Origin: Micrasema longulum
Taxonomy: Eukaryota > Arthropoda > Insecta > Trichoptera > Brachycentridae
Assembly: GCA_022494885.1 (NCBI GenBank)
Contig: JAGVSM010002696.1
Span: 124,001-188,000 of the forward strand
Length of the DNA: 64,000 nt
Reading direction: 5' to 3'
The position numbers and the translations under genes are program-made. The notes beneath the pieces are model-generated. The model was not told where the DNA came from, did not search any database, and was given only the letters and a program-made list of their open reading frames with translations. This document shows, piece by piece, positions 40,575-50,976 of this stretch. The first letter of the stretch is position 1. Each line of letters starts with the position of its first letter.

Positions 40575-40862
40575 ATTTTAAATTTCTATACTTTTTCTTG
40601 GACCAGGTAGATTCATCAACAATGATTTGAGTTTGTCCAATTTTTTTTAGACAAATATAGGCAGAATGGTGAATGTTACACAGTGTGTAAAGTGGCCACT
40701 TAAACCAGCCAATGACAGGTCGTAAACCCTGTAGATGCCTAGACTTCTATAATCCCTTCTCTAAAATGTTCTCCATCTTTGTTGTTATTTGTTAATATTA
40801 ACAGCTCCTTAAGGGGTTAAATCCTGTACATTTGGACAAACTCAAAACATTGTAAAAGTATT
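40575..40862 (+). mobile_element. MITE-2 copy
   Basis: From 'tttatactttttcttgg'-like sequence through 'gagtttgtccaatttttttt', 'cagccaatgacaggtcgtaa' and 'atgcctagacttctataatc' to 'acatttggacaaactcaaaa'. Both termini are recognisable. Confidence 0.7.
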
Positions 40863-41282
40863 TTTTGTTATTTAACGTCATTGATTAATGGCACGAAAGA
40901 TATGAGTATAATAAATAATGAAAAATATAATTTAATATAACAACCTTCCTCGTCTTTTTTCTCAGTTAATCGTATTTTGTCTTTAAAATACACACGAACA
41001 AAAAATATTGAAATGATGATGTCTTTTTTAATTTTTTTAATAAATTATTTGCATAAAATAAGTATACATATTTAATAACAGGGAATCTATATAAAACTAG
41101 TGAATAGAAAATAAAGATGGAGATTTTTTATCTTATAAAGCATAAGTAGTTCTATACTAATATGACAATAACAAAAAAACTTAAACCACTTAATTATAAA
41201 TGCCTAGCTAATAAAATGTAAGAAATTAAAAATAGAAAAAAATAATATAATTAAAATAGTTATTATACAAATATAAAGTATA
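40863..41282. other. Intergenic; contains repeat K
   Basis: 41035-41175 ('agtatacatatttaataaca', 'gggaatctatataaaactag') matches 54955-55145 in the hydrolase intron. No gene is seen. Confidence 0.45.
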
Positions 41283-42025
41283 TAGGGTGTTCTTTAAACC
41301 CCGTCACATCCAAAACCACGATGATCAGTATGAGCAAGAAGACATATTGGCACATTAAATTATTTTTTTAGAAATAATAAAATTTAAAAAAATTAAATAT
41401 CAAAAAAAGCAAATAGTTGCTGACTTCTGCAGGGAAGAAACGAGGAGAGGGGAGGGGGGAATCTGATACTGCGCCGCGCTCCCCTCACTTCTCCTTTGCA
41501 GAAGTAAGCAACCATTTGTTTTTTTAAATATTTTATTTTGAAAAAAATTCTTGGTTCTAAATACTTTTTTTAATATTTATTTATTTGTTTATATATACGC
41601 CCAATGGGCATTTTTATGGACACATTTATACATAGAAAATTATTATAACAAAATTAGAAAGACTCAATGGTTTATATTAGACTTTGTGGGAGTGGAAGCG
41701 GGAGAGAGTTGTTTATAATTGAATTTGATTCAGTGATCGTTTGAAAGAAGACAACTTGTTATCAAAGATCTCATTACTTGTTATCAACTTGGTATCTTTG
41801 TTGGCAGACCTAAGAATTCTGGGCATAGGGGAATGAAAACCATGGTTAGTTCTATGGTTATCGGTATGAAAGAGTAAGTTTTGTCTGAGGTTTCTAGTTA
41901 GGATATTTAATTTTATTGAGCTATGCTAATATGCTTTGCTATAGCTATTGAAATATGCTAATATGTCTTCTTGCCCATACTGATCATTGTGGTTTCGGAT
42001 GTGACAGGGTTTAAAGAACACCCTG
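41283..42025 (+). mobile_element. MITE-I with a nested jockey fragment
   Basis: Left TIR 'gggtgttctttaaacccc' and right TIR 'gggtttaaagaacaccctg' match 35251-35593, as does the inner palindrome with 'gaggagaggggaggggggaa'. Between about 41578 and 41948 foreign sequence expands it from about 345 to 743 bp. Confidence 0.75.
41578..41948 (-). pseudogene. Jockey-like retrotransposon 3' fragment nested in MITE-I
   Basis: The minus-strand frame 'NILTRNLRQNLLFHTDNHRT', 'NHGFHSPMPRILRSANKDTK' and 'FDNKLSSFKRSLNQIQL*' is a jockey C-terminus. The 3' UTR carries 'gcccaatgggcattt', shared with the fragment at 45070-45850. Confidence 0.65.
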
Positions 42026-42109
42026 TATATATGTGCCAAGAATATATGTTACTTAAACATATATTCTAAAACAAATATAAAGTAATTAAATGCATAAAAA
42101 TAAAAACAC

Positions 42110-42445
42110 GTGTACCAATTATATAAAGTACTACGTTCATTGATCTACATATATTTTTCAAAAAAATCTCTTGCTACACTATTTATATGTGCAGTTATTT
42201 TTATTTTAAAATTTGTTTTACATTTTGAGTCTTTTATACTTGGCAATAAATCATTAAACATTTTTAGAGCAATTACATTATATGGCTTTTTACTAAAGGC
42301 GGTTAATACAAATGGGACAATACAGTTAATTTGTGTTGCTGAACTAGTGTTTATATTTTGTCGGGTTCTTTTGACCTCACTTAATTTATCATAAAATTTA
42401 AGTAGTAGGCACCTCACAAACAATTGTCTCACCTCTAACATCATG
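42110..42445 (-). pseudogene. Non-LTR retrotransposon C-terminal fragment
   Basis: An open 99-codon minus-strand frame with 'SSATQINCIVPFVLTAFSKK' and 'PYNVIALKMFNDLLPSIKDS', then 'FKIKITAHI'. The pattern (basic, '..K.FN.LP..I......FK..L') fits non-LTR C-termini, but similarity is weak. Confidence 0.45.
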
Positions 42446-42539
42446 AACTGTCGTATGGTTAGTATAGTTCGAAGTTATAATGTTTACTTTAACAATACAG
42501 TAAATTGATGTTTGGTTAAAGTACATCAGCTATATTCTT

Positions 42540-42798
42540 AGCTAATATTTGAATATTGGCGTCACGCACAAAACTTTAACAATTCACCGCTAGGAGCGAC
42601 AACGGCGTTCTATGACAACCAATAGTAATGCGCCTGCTGACGTATGCGCGGTACCGTGCAGGATGACAACCCAACGATGGGAAGGAAAAACGCGGCGAAA
42701 ACAAAACGAACGCTCGAACAAGGCTTTCTTTCTGTTATTCCTCGTGTATTTTCTAAAATAAACATAGATTAAATACGTGCATCTTCAGGGTAAACTTT
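42540..42798 (+). mobile_element. GC-richer leader region, possibly Penelope-like
   Basis: This is notably less AT-rich than its flanks ('tgctgacgtatgcgcggtac', 'aaaaacgcggcgaaaacaaa'). It directly precedes the hammerhead-like motif at 42799 that in other animals marks Penelope-like element leaders. No coding remnant follows. Confidence 0.35.
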
Positions 42799-42835
42799 AT
42801 GGATGATGGCTCCTGCAATGGTAGCCGAAACGTCA
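42799..42835 (+). ncRNA. Degenerate hammerhead-ribozyme-like motif
   Basis: The string 'atggatgatggctcctgcaa' followed by 'tggtagccgaaacgtca' has the order of a hammerhead core: GATGA, a short stem II (GGCTcc / GGtAGCC with one bulge) and CGAAAC. The canonical CUGAUGA is imperfect here (TGGATGA). Penelope-like elements are known to carry hammerhead motifs, so this may be a dead relic. Confidence 0.4.
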
Positions 42836-43164
42836 GAATAAATCCAACATACACGGATCACCCAAAAAAGATACACATTGGTAAACATTGTCTGTTAACA
42901 ATATTGAAAATCAGTTTGAAAAATTATTTTCCACTAATTACGTTTATCAATTATTTGTTTTTACCTTATATTATCTTATTCGCTTCAAGTTTTTTTATAT
43001 CGCACACACATGCATAGTATTTTAAGTATGTTACCCGTTATTTTAAGTATATTTAAATAAATCTGTTTCCTAACTTTATTGCGTTTTCAGAAAATTTTAT
43101 TCATTTTATGGTGTTAATATTTTTTGTAATCTAAATTGTATAATGTTGATTTTTCTTATCTTTA

Positions 43165-43235
43165 TTAAATACGCTGCCATTGGTGTACCAGTGCAGTGCC
43201 ATATGCACCATTGGATACGCATAAGGGAATGATGT
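43165..43235 (+). mobile_element. SINE-A tail
   Basis: Carries 'aaatacgctgccattggtgt', 'cagtgcagtgccatatgcac' and 'acgcataagggaatgat'. The head is missing. Confidence 0.6.
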
Positions 43236-44274
43236 TCTATTTTTTTATGTGCACTTCTTAAAACTTTAATAATGAAATAAAAAAATAAACATAATAATAA
43301 AGATCAAAGTTCAATTAGACCCCATTAGTCGCTCGCCAGTTGTGTTTGACTTAAAGTTTTTGACAGAAGACGCGATGCAAACTGATAATTTGTTTTTAAT
43401 AAAAAATCATCAGAATATAAACGCTTTTCGTCCATGTTTCCTTAAAGTTTAGTGCCTAAATTCAATTTTAATTAGTAACGATGATATTCAATTTTAATCT
43501 AAGATTAGATTAATGGTTCAATGTACAAAAAGTTGTATTTGATTAGCCATCTCTATTTGTGTATTAAAATCACCTGTACGTAGACTTCGCAAGCAGTTTA
43601 TACACATATTTTTCGTGAATTGCCTTGTTAAACCAAGTGATCAATAACTTTACTACGTATTTAAGTTGATTTTAAAGGTATGTACATAAATTTTTATTTA
43701 GTTATAGACGATATAACTAACTCACTTTAAACTGTTTCAATTTGGGAATTTAGGTTATGCCGGCGACTTGCTCCACATGACCTTTGAGGCCGGCAAGCAA
43801 AATATATGTTATTAAACTATATAATATCACAAAAATATAATAAATACCTTGTTCTGAAGTTTTGAAAGCACAAATTAAATACTCGTTTCTTAAAAAAAAA
43901 CTATACACGTAGTCATAAAGAGAAAATTTCCACAGGTACTAGACGTATCTGTCAAATGTTTTTGACAAGTATTTAAAAAGTTTTTTAAAATATGTGCAAG
44001 TTTGCTTTTGCACGTCATTTTACTTGCTATAAGTTAATAAAATTAAAAATACATTAGTTATTTATTGTCAAGACTTTAAGCACTGTCCATATTTCCTTTT
44101 TATTGTTAAAAATTCACTTGGATTATTTTTATAGAATGTCTAAAATGCATTGAACAATAATATTTTGTACTAGCTATGCTAAAATGTGTATTTTTTCACA
44201 AATAAATAGGTACGTAGAGTTATTCCAATTAAAATTTACCAAGTGTACTTATTATAATACTGAATAAAAAATAT
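43236..44274. other. Intergenic, no gene recognised
   Basis: AT-rich sequence. A pair of 'gcaagtttgcttttgcacgt'-like words near 43995 forms a small hairpin. Nothing else is recognised. Confidence 0.35.
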
Positions 44275-44880
44275 TTATTAGTGTTTATCTATTTACGGAC
44301 ATTGTCCATTTATACAATTCATAGGGAAAAGTATATTACAATATAAGAACAGTTTAAAACATTAAAAAAGAAGAATAAAAGTATTGACAAACATACAGAA
44401 CATCAAGACAAGATCTGGACTATTTATTTAGTGCTCGTTTAAATCGTTGTAAACTTAAACCAAAAAAGTCCAGTCTTGTATTGAGTTAAAAATACAACAA
44501 AGACGGGTCATTAGAGAATTAATACCATAGTTTGTTCTATGCTGAACGATGAACAGTACTTCATTGTTTCTCAACCTACGAGTCGGAATATAGAATGTTA
44601 CCTGTCCCAGTAACGAAGGGACATCGATTGTATAATTTAGTATGCCAAATATATATATAGAGTCAATATTAGTTCTACGTTTTTGTAGACAAGAAATATT
44701 TAACATTGACTCTATATCAGTATATGAATAGTTACCTCTCTCTAGGCCAAGCATCCACGCTACTTTTCGAAGCAAGCGATGTCGGACTGATTCAATGTGA
44801 TTTATATGATTCACATAGAATGGAGACCAAACCACGGAGGCATATACTGAAGAGGGCGAACAGTTGAGCAATAAAGAGTT
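44275..44880 (-). pseudogene. Jockey-like retrotransposon RT C-terminal region
   Basis: The frame 'YASVVWSPFYVNHINHIESV', 'HRLLRKVAWMLGLERGNYSY', 'FYIPTRRLRNNEVLFIVQHR' and 'TNYGINSLMTRL' continues after a frameshift as 'GLSLQRFKRALNK*'. The 3' UTR at 44275-44420 matches 24500-24640. Typical jockey C-terminus, 5' truncated. Confidence 0.75.
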
Positions 44881-45069
44881 TTGATAGTGCGGACATTAGT
44901 AAAATCAGAGGATATTCTGTTATTGAAGCCAAGTTAATTTTGTGTACATTTAAAGTCCACCATTTTTATTTCCCGACAAACTCAATATATTTTTGTAGCA
45001 CTATCTAAATAACAGTCTAGTGAATAAGTATCCACATTCAGAGAACATTTAAATCACTTAACAGTTAAC

Positions 45070-45850
45070 ACTTCAATATTTATTTAATTTTACAATACGC
45101 CCAAGGGGCATTTACAAAAATTATACAGGTAAGTACAAACATAGTAAGTAATAATTTTTAAAATAAACAACACTTTTTTTTTGTATACATGTAGAAACAA
45201 AAAAGCATGCTGCAATGCAAAATAAAAAGTGAAACAGAGTAAAAAAGAAAATAAATAAATATAGAAATAAGAAAAATGTTGTAATTGAAAAGCAAATTGT
45301 AAATAACTTGTAAAGAATTTAAGCAAAAAAAAATAGTATTAACAAATTAATGTTAAGAATAAATAATAAGAATTAGTTTACAGTAAGTATATAAAAGATA
45401 ATAATATAATAAATGGTACACAAAAATATTTGTTAAATTAATTTCAGAAAGAGACAAGATAATAATAATACGCATCAAAAACAAAGAAAAAATTGCATGA
45501 AAAAGAAAGTTTTATTAAGACTTTAATAATTACTTTTAAACAATGCATTTAAGAACGTTTTAAAATGAATAATTATTGTATTAAAAATGTCTATATCACA
45601 AGTAAATTTGTTGGCTAAGGAATGTAAACACGGAATAGGAGTGTCGTGCATAGTTAGTACCTACGTATGTACTCGTAGTTGCAAACAACTCTGTGCTTCT
45701 AGTCACTCGATTCGGTATTTTGAAGTTAATAAGATTCAGGAGTTCACAACAATCGAGCTCCGAATTTAAAATAAAAAAGGTCATTTATTTTTCTACGATC
45801 TTCTAATAAAATTAAATTTAAAGTGTCTAAAAGATACATGTAATTTATGC
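45070..45850 (-). pseudogene. Jockey-like retrotransposon 3' fragment
   Basis: 'NSELDCCELLNLINFKIPNR' and 'VTRSTELFATTSTYVGTNYA' then 'RHSYSVFTF' form the C-terminal block. A long, AT-rich 3' UTR contains 'cgcccaaggggcattt' at 45100. Confidence 0.6.
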
Positions 45851-46314
45851 TGTCCAAGGGATTTTGATATTGATTTCTGTATTTCTCTATTTCAGACAGT
45901 GAAGATCAGATGGGCTTAATTTGTAATTTTTGTTCCTTTATCTGGAGCATTTTTAATTGTGTGGTTAGTATTTATCAATGAATTATTTTATATGTATTAT
46001 ATGTGCGTAAAATAAAGCTTGCACCTGTGGTATAAAATCATATCATACAATGCTGTTACTTACATCTCTTACATTTTGTGTTATTGTTTTTGTTTTGTTC
46101 ACGCCTTAGTTATTAATAATTCTTTGAAAATGTATTTTGTGTAATATTTTAAGAAATGATTGTATTATTATTATTTATTTATTTTATTAATATCTGTTCC
46201 ATCTGCTGGTTTGTAAAAGTAACTCTTGTTCAATAAAATGTTTTTTTTCATCAATCGATATATCCTCAGCCTGACTTGTAAAACTCGTAAATGATTATAC
46301 ACGTATTTTTAATT
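45851..46314. other. Intergenic, possible retrotransposon tail
   Basis: 46190-46260 ('ttccatctgctggtttgtaa', 'catcaatcgatatat') mirrors 11680-11780 and is probably a jockey-like 3' UTR. No gene is seen. Confidence 0.35.
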
Positions 46315-46505
46315 TAAAAAAAAAAAAAAAAATATTTGCGTTCTTATGATTTACCCAAATATTTAATTTTGAGGGCCATTTTCAACGAGTTGTAAATAAC
46401 TCACTATTAGAAAATGGAATCAAGTTGGGGTAGAGTGGGATTCGAACCACAGACCTTTGGTCCGTGAGTCCGAGACACTAGCCACAGGACCACAACCCGA
46501 TCTTA
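46315..46505 (-). mobile_element. SINE-B copy
   Basis: T/A-rich tail at 46315, body 'ccattttcaacgagttgtaa' and 'actattagaaaatggaatca', reverse-complement B box in 'gggattcgaaccac' and A box in 'gacactagccacaggac'. Confidence 0.75.
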
Positions 46506-46574
46506 TTACCCCACCGTATTACCCTAACATATTTTTTTTAGGAAGATTAAAAAAAATTTTTCTCTTCAGTAGCG

Positions 46575-47190
46575 AATGAGGAAGTTTAGGGGTTTAAAAA
46601 AATAATTATTTGTTAATAGACTATCGAGCTAAGCAAAAAATTTTTTTTTGATTTTTATTTATCATTGCTATGATTATTTAAAGTTTTGTAATTTTGAAAC
46701 TACTCCGCCTGTGACTTCACGAGTTGTCGTTGGTGAGTTGAGCTGAAATTAAAAAAGAAAACCCCATACATATATGAAAACATGCTAAACATGGCTTCCT
46801 GGTAACCGGAAATCTATCACAACACATAATTGATTGGGTTTTTTTTTAATATGAAAAAGAAATATTACCGTTCTTATAATTTACCCGAATATTTAAATTT
46901 TGGTGACCATTTTCAACGAGTTGTAAATAACTCACTATTGGAAAATGGAAATCAAGTTGCGGTAGAGTGGGGTTCAAACCTCGGACTTCTGATCCGCGAG
47001 TCTGCAACACTAGCCATGGGACCACAACCCGATTTATTTTCTTAACAGCTGTTGACCAAAACCTATGATGTTTTAAAGTAGTTCATTTTTCTTCACTGTA
47101 CAATTAATGCTCTAATTTTTACCACGTGTAAGAAAAGATTTTTTACATCCAATTTCTCATAGCACTGAACTTCTTTATTGTGGTGAGATT
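46575..47190 (-). mobile_element. MITE-1 interrupted by SINE-B
   Basis: One MITE-1 end (46575-46745: 'atgaggaagtttagg', 'gaaactactccgcctgtgac') and the other (47060-47190: 'aagtagttcatttttcttca', 'gcactgaacttctttattg') face each other with a SINE-B copy between them. Confidence 0.65.
46836..47041 (-). mobile_element. SINE-B copy inside MITE-1
   Basis: Well-preserved copy: 'ttaccgttcttataatttac', 'accattttcaacgagttgta', 'ggtagagtggggttcaaacc' and 'gcaacactagccatgggacc'. It is oriented minus. Confidence 0.75.
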
Positions 47191-47385
47191 TTTTCAATAT
47201 ATTTCTTTTTAGATGCAACTCTGTATGTATTTACAAGTTTTACACACATACAGATTATTAGTCCTAATAGAATACTCCAAAATATCATTTTGGAGGATTT
47301 GTGAATTTAAAAGTGTTATAAGTTAGGGTGATGATATTTAACATGCCTCTAAATTCATTTAAAAATAAATTATGACTAATGCCAC

Positions 47386-47502
47386 CAGGGGTGCTATCCT
47401 GAACCACTCTCGCGGCATGAGAAAACAGTTTTTCTCGTGTATTTTGTATGTAAATACACGAGATAATACGGCTACGAGAGCGTTTGGAATACCAGCCCTG
47501 TT
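47386..47502 (+). mobile_element. MITE-G hairpin copy
   Basis: A nearly complete fold of 117 bp: 'caggggtgctatcctgaac' pairs with 'ggaataccagccctg', 'ctctcg' with 'cgagag', and 'ctcgtgtattt' with 'aaatacacgag' at the apex. Confidence 0.7.
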
Positions 47503-47798
47503 GTAATCATAACTTTGTATTTCGACTATTTCTATTTCGGTCTGTCTTCAAACCGTATCTTTTTTATGTTATTATATCATTGTCGACTGTTTGTTTCTGT
47601 ATAATAAATAAATCAATAATAAATTTACACTTCGGGTATGGAATATTGCAGTGGTTTTTTATATTTTTTTTTATTTAAGGAGATACATGAACAGATAATA
47701 TAAAAGGAAAAATAATAAAACCCCCTAAGCCGCAAAACCGGCTTGTCAGCAGGTTTCGTTTTCCTTTACAAAGAAAAAAGTTCAATAAATCATATACA

Positions 47799-48762
47799 GT
47801 CGAACTTGGTTATAACGATCACAGAAACAGCGAGATCTCGGATGTCACGATGAAACATTAGTTGACATTTTAGTTCTTGGTTTTCTCCATACAATTATTC
47901 ACTGTTATAACGAGCTACTTCTGGGACTTACCAAACAAAAATATTGTCAAAAATTATACAAAAAATCTTCAATTGTTAAAAACATCATTCTCGAAATAAG
48001 AATCTAAGTAATACAATCTAAACAGTCAGCTAATGTAAAGGATAAATACCGCCGGGCGTTCGGATCGGATTATATTTATGATAGCTATGTAAGTGTTTAA
48101 GTACCTAATTGGATTTTTCGCCAACAATATTGAAAAATGAACACGCATGGTATTTAAAAAATCCAAGCTTTGTGAACTTTTTTAAATTTTCTGCATGAAT
48201 TATATGTACACATATGTATTTACTTGTTTACTTAGTGACAATGTGCAATACGTTTTGTATATCCGAATTATGTTTCCAATAATCATGTGTTCATTGTACT
48301 ATACAACATTTCTTAGGCATCTAGATGTTTACTAACTGAGATAGATATGTTCTCATCATCACTCTGGCAGCATCATCTGCATGGCATGTGATGTTAATGA
48401 CCTTATCTCCCTTAGTAGATTCACTACTTTTTTTAAAGAAAACGTTTTAGGCGTATATGTTGTTGTGCTATTTATGTTATAAAGGTGCTAAACTTGCTTT
48501 GTTTCTTTGTTGTTCTCAATATGTGTTATTTTCTAAATGTTAATATTATTTATGTCCCGAATTGAGTTGTTGTAACTCCTGGGAATGTAATTCAACGTGT
48601 TATACTTGTAAAATACTTTGTGTTATATGATTTATAAATAAATGAAAAATAAATAAAAAATGCAATTGTATAAAAAAAAACCTTTCTCTGGTATAACGAG
48701 TAACGCTTATAACGAGCAAATTCAATCGGTCCCATCTTCCTTGTAATAACCAAGTTCGACTG
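47799..48762 (+). mobile_element. Pogo/Tigger-like non-autonomous element, TSD TA
   Basis: Ends 'cagtcgaacttggttataac' and 'taataaccaagttcgactg' are inverted, flanked by TA on both sides. Inner sequences 'ttataacgagctacttctgg' and 'cttataacgagcaaattcaa' repeat the motif typical of pogo/Tigger ends. 964 bp with no transposase frame. Confidence 0.78.
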
Positions 48763-48859
48763 TAATTTTAAAAAGTAATATAAACATTATTAAGAACTAA
48801 AAGATAAGCATACTTATTTTTCATTAAAAATATATATACAAAAATGTAAATAGTAGAAT

Positions 48860-49070
48860 GTTAACATAAAATAATAATAATCCATGTAAAGCCTTGTTAC
48901 ATATATTAGCCATTGAGTTATTTTTTTCTTAAATGTTTTGTCAACATTTCTCTTAAGATCTGCTTAGGAATCTTATTGAAAACTTTTAAATTTGTAAGTG
49001 TTCTTTGGCCATACTCGTGTAAAAACCTCTGTACTGACAAGCCTTCACGTTGTGCTAGCCTGTTCTAAAT
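48860..49070 (-). pseudogene. Non-LTR retrotransposon C-terminal scrap
   Basis: Minus-strand translation 'FLHEYGQRTLTNLKVFNKIP' then 'KQILREMLTKHLRKK*' matches the closing pattern of insect non-LTR ORF2 proteins. Confidence 0.5.
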
Positions 49071-49389
49071 AAATATTTAACATCAACATTGTTGAAAATC
49101 AAACCTGAGATGTTGGCAAACACACTAACCATTCCGCAAGGCGAACAAGATTTTTACCTGTCTTAAATAATTTGTTTAAATAAAATAAAAAATATTATTA
49201 CAAACAAGTCATATTACACCATGTCTTTATCTTTCTATATCTGATTACTTTGATAAGCCTATTTAAACTATGTGTCATGTCTCAGTTATTTTTAGGAAGG
49301 TAAATTAAATGACAGTTCCTGTAGTTTATCAATTATTGAATCTGATATTTATTGCTGTCAGTGACACCAATCTTATAACACCATTATTG

Positions 49390-49612
49390 TTATTCCAATA
49401 TATTTGATCATTTTTGTTACATGAATGTAAGACGATCTGTCTTATGATACAGCAATCCGTCTTACGCTTCAGCTGTCAGTCCACGAACTATGAAATATCC
49501 TAGTGTAAAAATACCGTTTTAAATCAATATCATGTCAACCATGTCAGGAATCAAACCCGAGACCTCTCGCTTGGTAGACAAACAAGCTAACTATTACACC
49601 ACGAGACGGACA
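49390..49612 (-). mobile_element. SINE-A copy
   Basis: The tail is decayed, but 'ccacgaactatgaaatatcc', 'caggaatcaaacccgagacc' (B box) and 'ctattacaccacgagacgga' (A box) are clear in reverse complement. Confidence 0.7.
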
Positions 49613-49639
49613 TTGTTGTTTTGTTTATTTTTTATTTTT

Positions 49640-50400
49640 TACTATCCCCTTTAAAATAGTCACCATTTGTTACGACACATTGATGCCAACGCTTAATCCA
49701 ATTGTCCGTGCATTTTTCGTAGGCCTGCAAAGGTATGGCCTTTAGCTCTCGCAGCTATTCTCTTTAATGGCATCAATCGTCTCGAAGCGCGTTCCTCTAA
49801 ATAGCAATTTTAGTCTTGGAAAAAAAAAAGTCAGATGGGGCCTGGTCTGAAGAATACGGTGCATGGCTGATGACATTAGTCGAATTTTTGGCCAAAAACT
49901 CCGAAACCTCTGTATGAGACGGCATTTTATCGTGGTGTAAAATCGACGAATTGTCCTTCCACATTCCTTCAGTGTTTTTAGGGCGAGGGGGGCAGTGACG
50001 CGTTTCATGCCCAAACCATCTCAATGATGAGATACTCAATAACACAGCAAGCTCTCGGATTACTACACATCGATTTTTCAACACGATTTGCTTTGCCGAT
50101 TCGATGTTTTCTTCGGTACTTGATGTTGCTCGACGTCCAGTATGTTTATCATCATCTAAGTATTCACGAACGTCTTTAAACCTCTTATACCATTCGTATG
50201 CCCGTGTTTTCGACATACACGATTCTCCAAAGGCTTTATTCAACATTTTCAATGAATCGGCCCACGAGATTTCATTAGCAACACAAAATTTGAGGCACGC
50301 TCGTTATGCCAATTTTTTATCCATTGTAAAAATCGCCACACAACAATTTTTTGACTCACTCAAACAGACACTGACAGAAAACTGAGCATCTGATCGCCGT
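49640..50400 (-). pseudogene. Mariner transposase, internally deleted
   Basis: From 50390 downward: N-terminal helix-turn-helix region ('NKAFGESCMSKTRAYEWYKR', 'FKDVREYLDDDKHTGRRATS'), then a jump to the catalytic C-terminal part ('ILHHDKMPSHTEVSEFLAKN', 'SSDQAPSDFFF') and, after a frameshift, 'LLFRGTRFETIDAIKENS' and 'WIKRWHQCVVTNGDYFKGD'. The block with the first catalytic Asp is deleted. The element ends just upstream of the hydrolase's first coding exon. Confidence 0.82.
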
Positions 50401-50784
50401 CAAACTTTGACAGATTGTCAAAAACAGTGCTGTCAATGTGGCTACAAAAAAGAATATCGAATGGTGCAGCGCGTGCATTTCAAATTAGAAATTCCTGTTT
50501 ATTTTTGGTATAAGAAATAATTGATTTTAATTTAAATATGTATTATTTCAAATCTCAACTAAGTGTAGGTAGTTGCTATAAAGAAGTGGATAACGGAGAT
50601 GGATTGCGCACGGATCGATGAGTAGATCAAATAAAAAAAGTAATTTGTTTGTAACTTATTATAGGATAAATGTTAAAAAATAATATTTCGTTTAATAAAA
50701 TAATACACCCTAGTGAGAGAACATTGTTTTTAATTTTTAATATTAAATGTGAATATTTAAAAATAATAAATTATTAATTTTCAG

Positions 50785-50976
50785 ATGGTGACCGGAGCTA
50801 AAGTGGTGGGGTATGGAAGCCTCATGGCCACAGTGTGGTTAGGGTTCAAAGTTCAGAGTATGTTCAAGATACCCCCACTTCCAAATGTCTCAAGAAATCA
50901 GTACTGGGGACCTGGAAAGCCACCGGCCTCCTTCGACACCAGCATTCGGCCATTTAAAATTAAATTCACACCCGAA
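50785..50976 (+). CDS. Jheh: Epoxide hydrolase coding exon 1
   Basis: 64 codons ending phase 0 ('cccgaa|gtaagt'). It encodes the N-terminal membrane anchor and 'QYWGPGKP'. ATG is preceded directly by 'ttttcag', so transcription starts in an unseen 5' exon. Confidence 0.9.
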
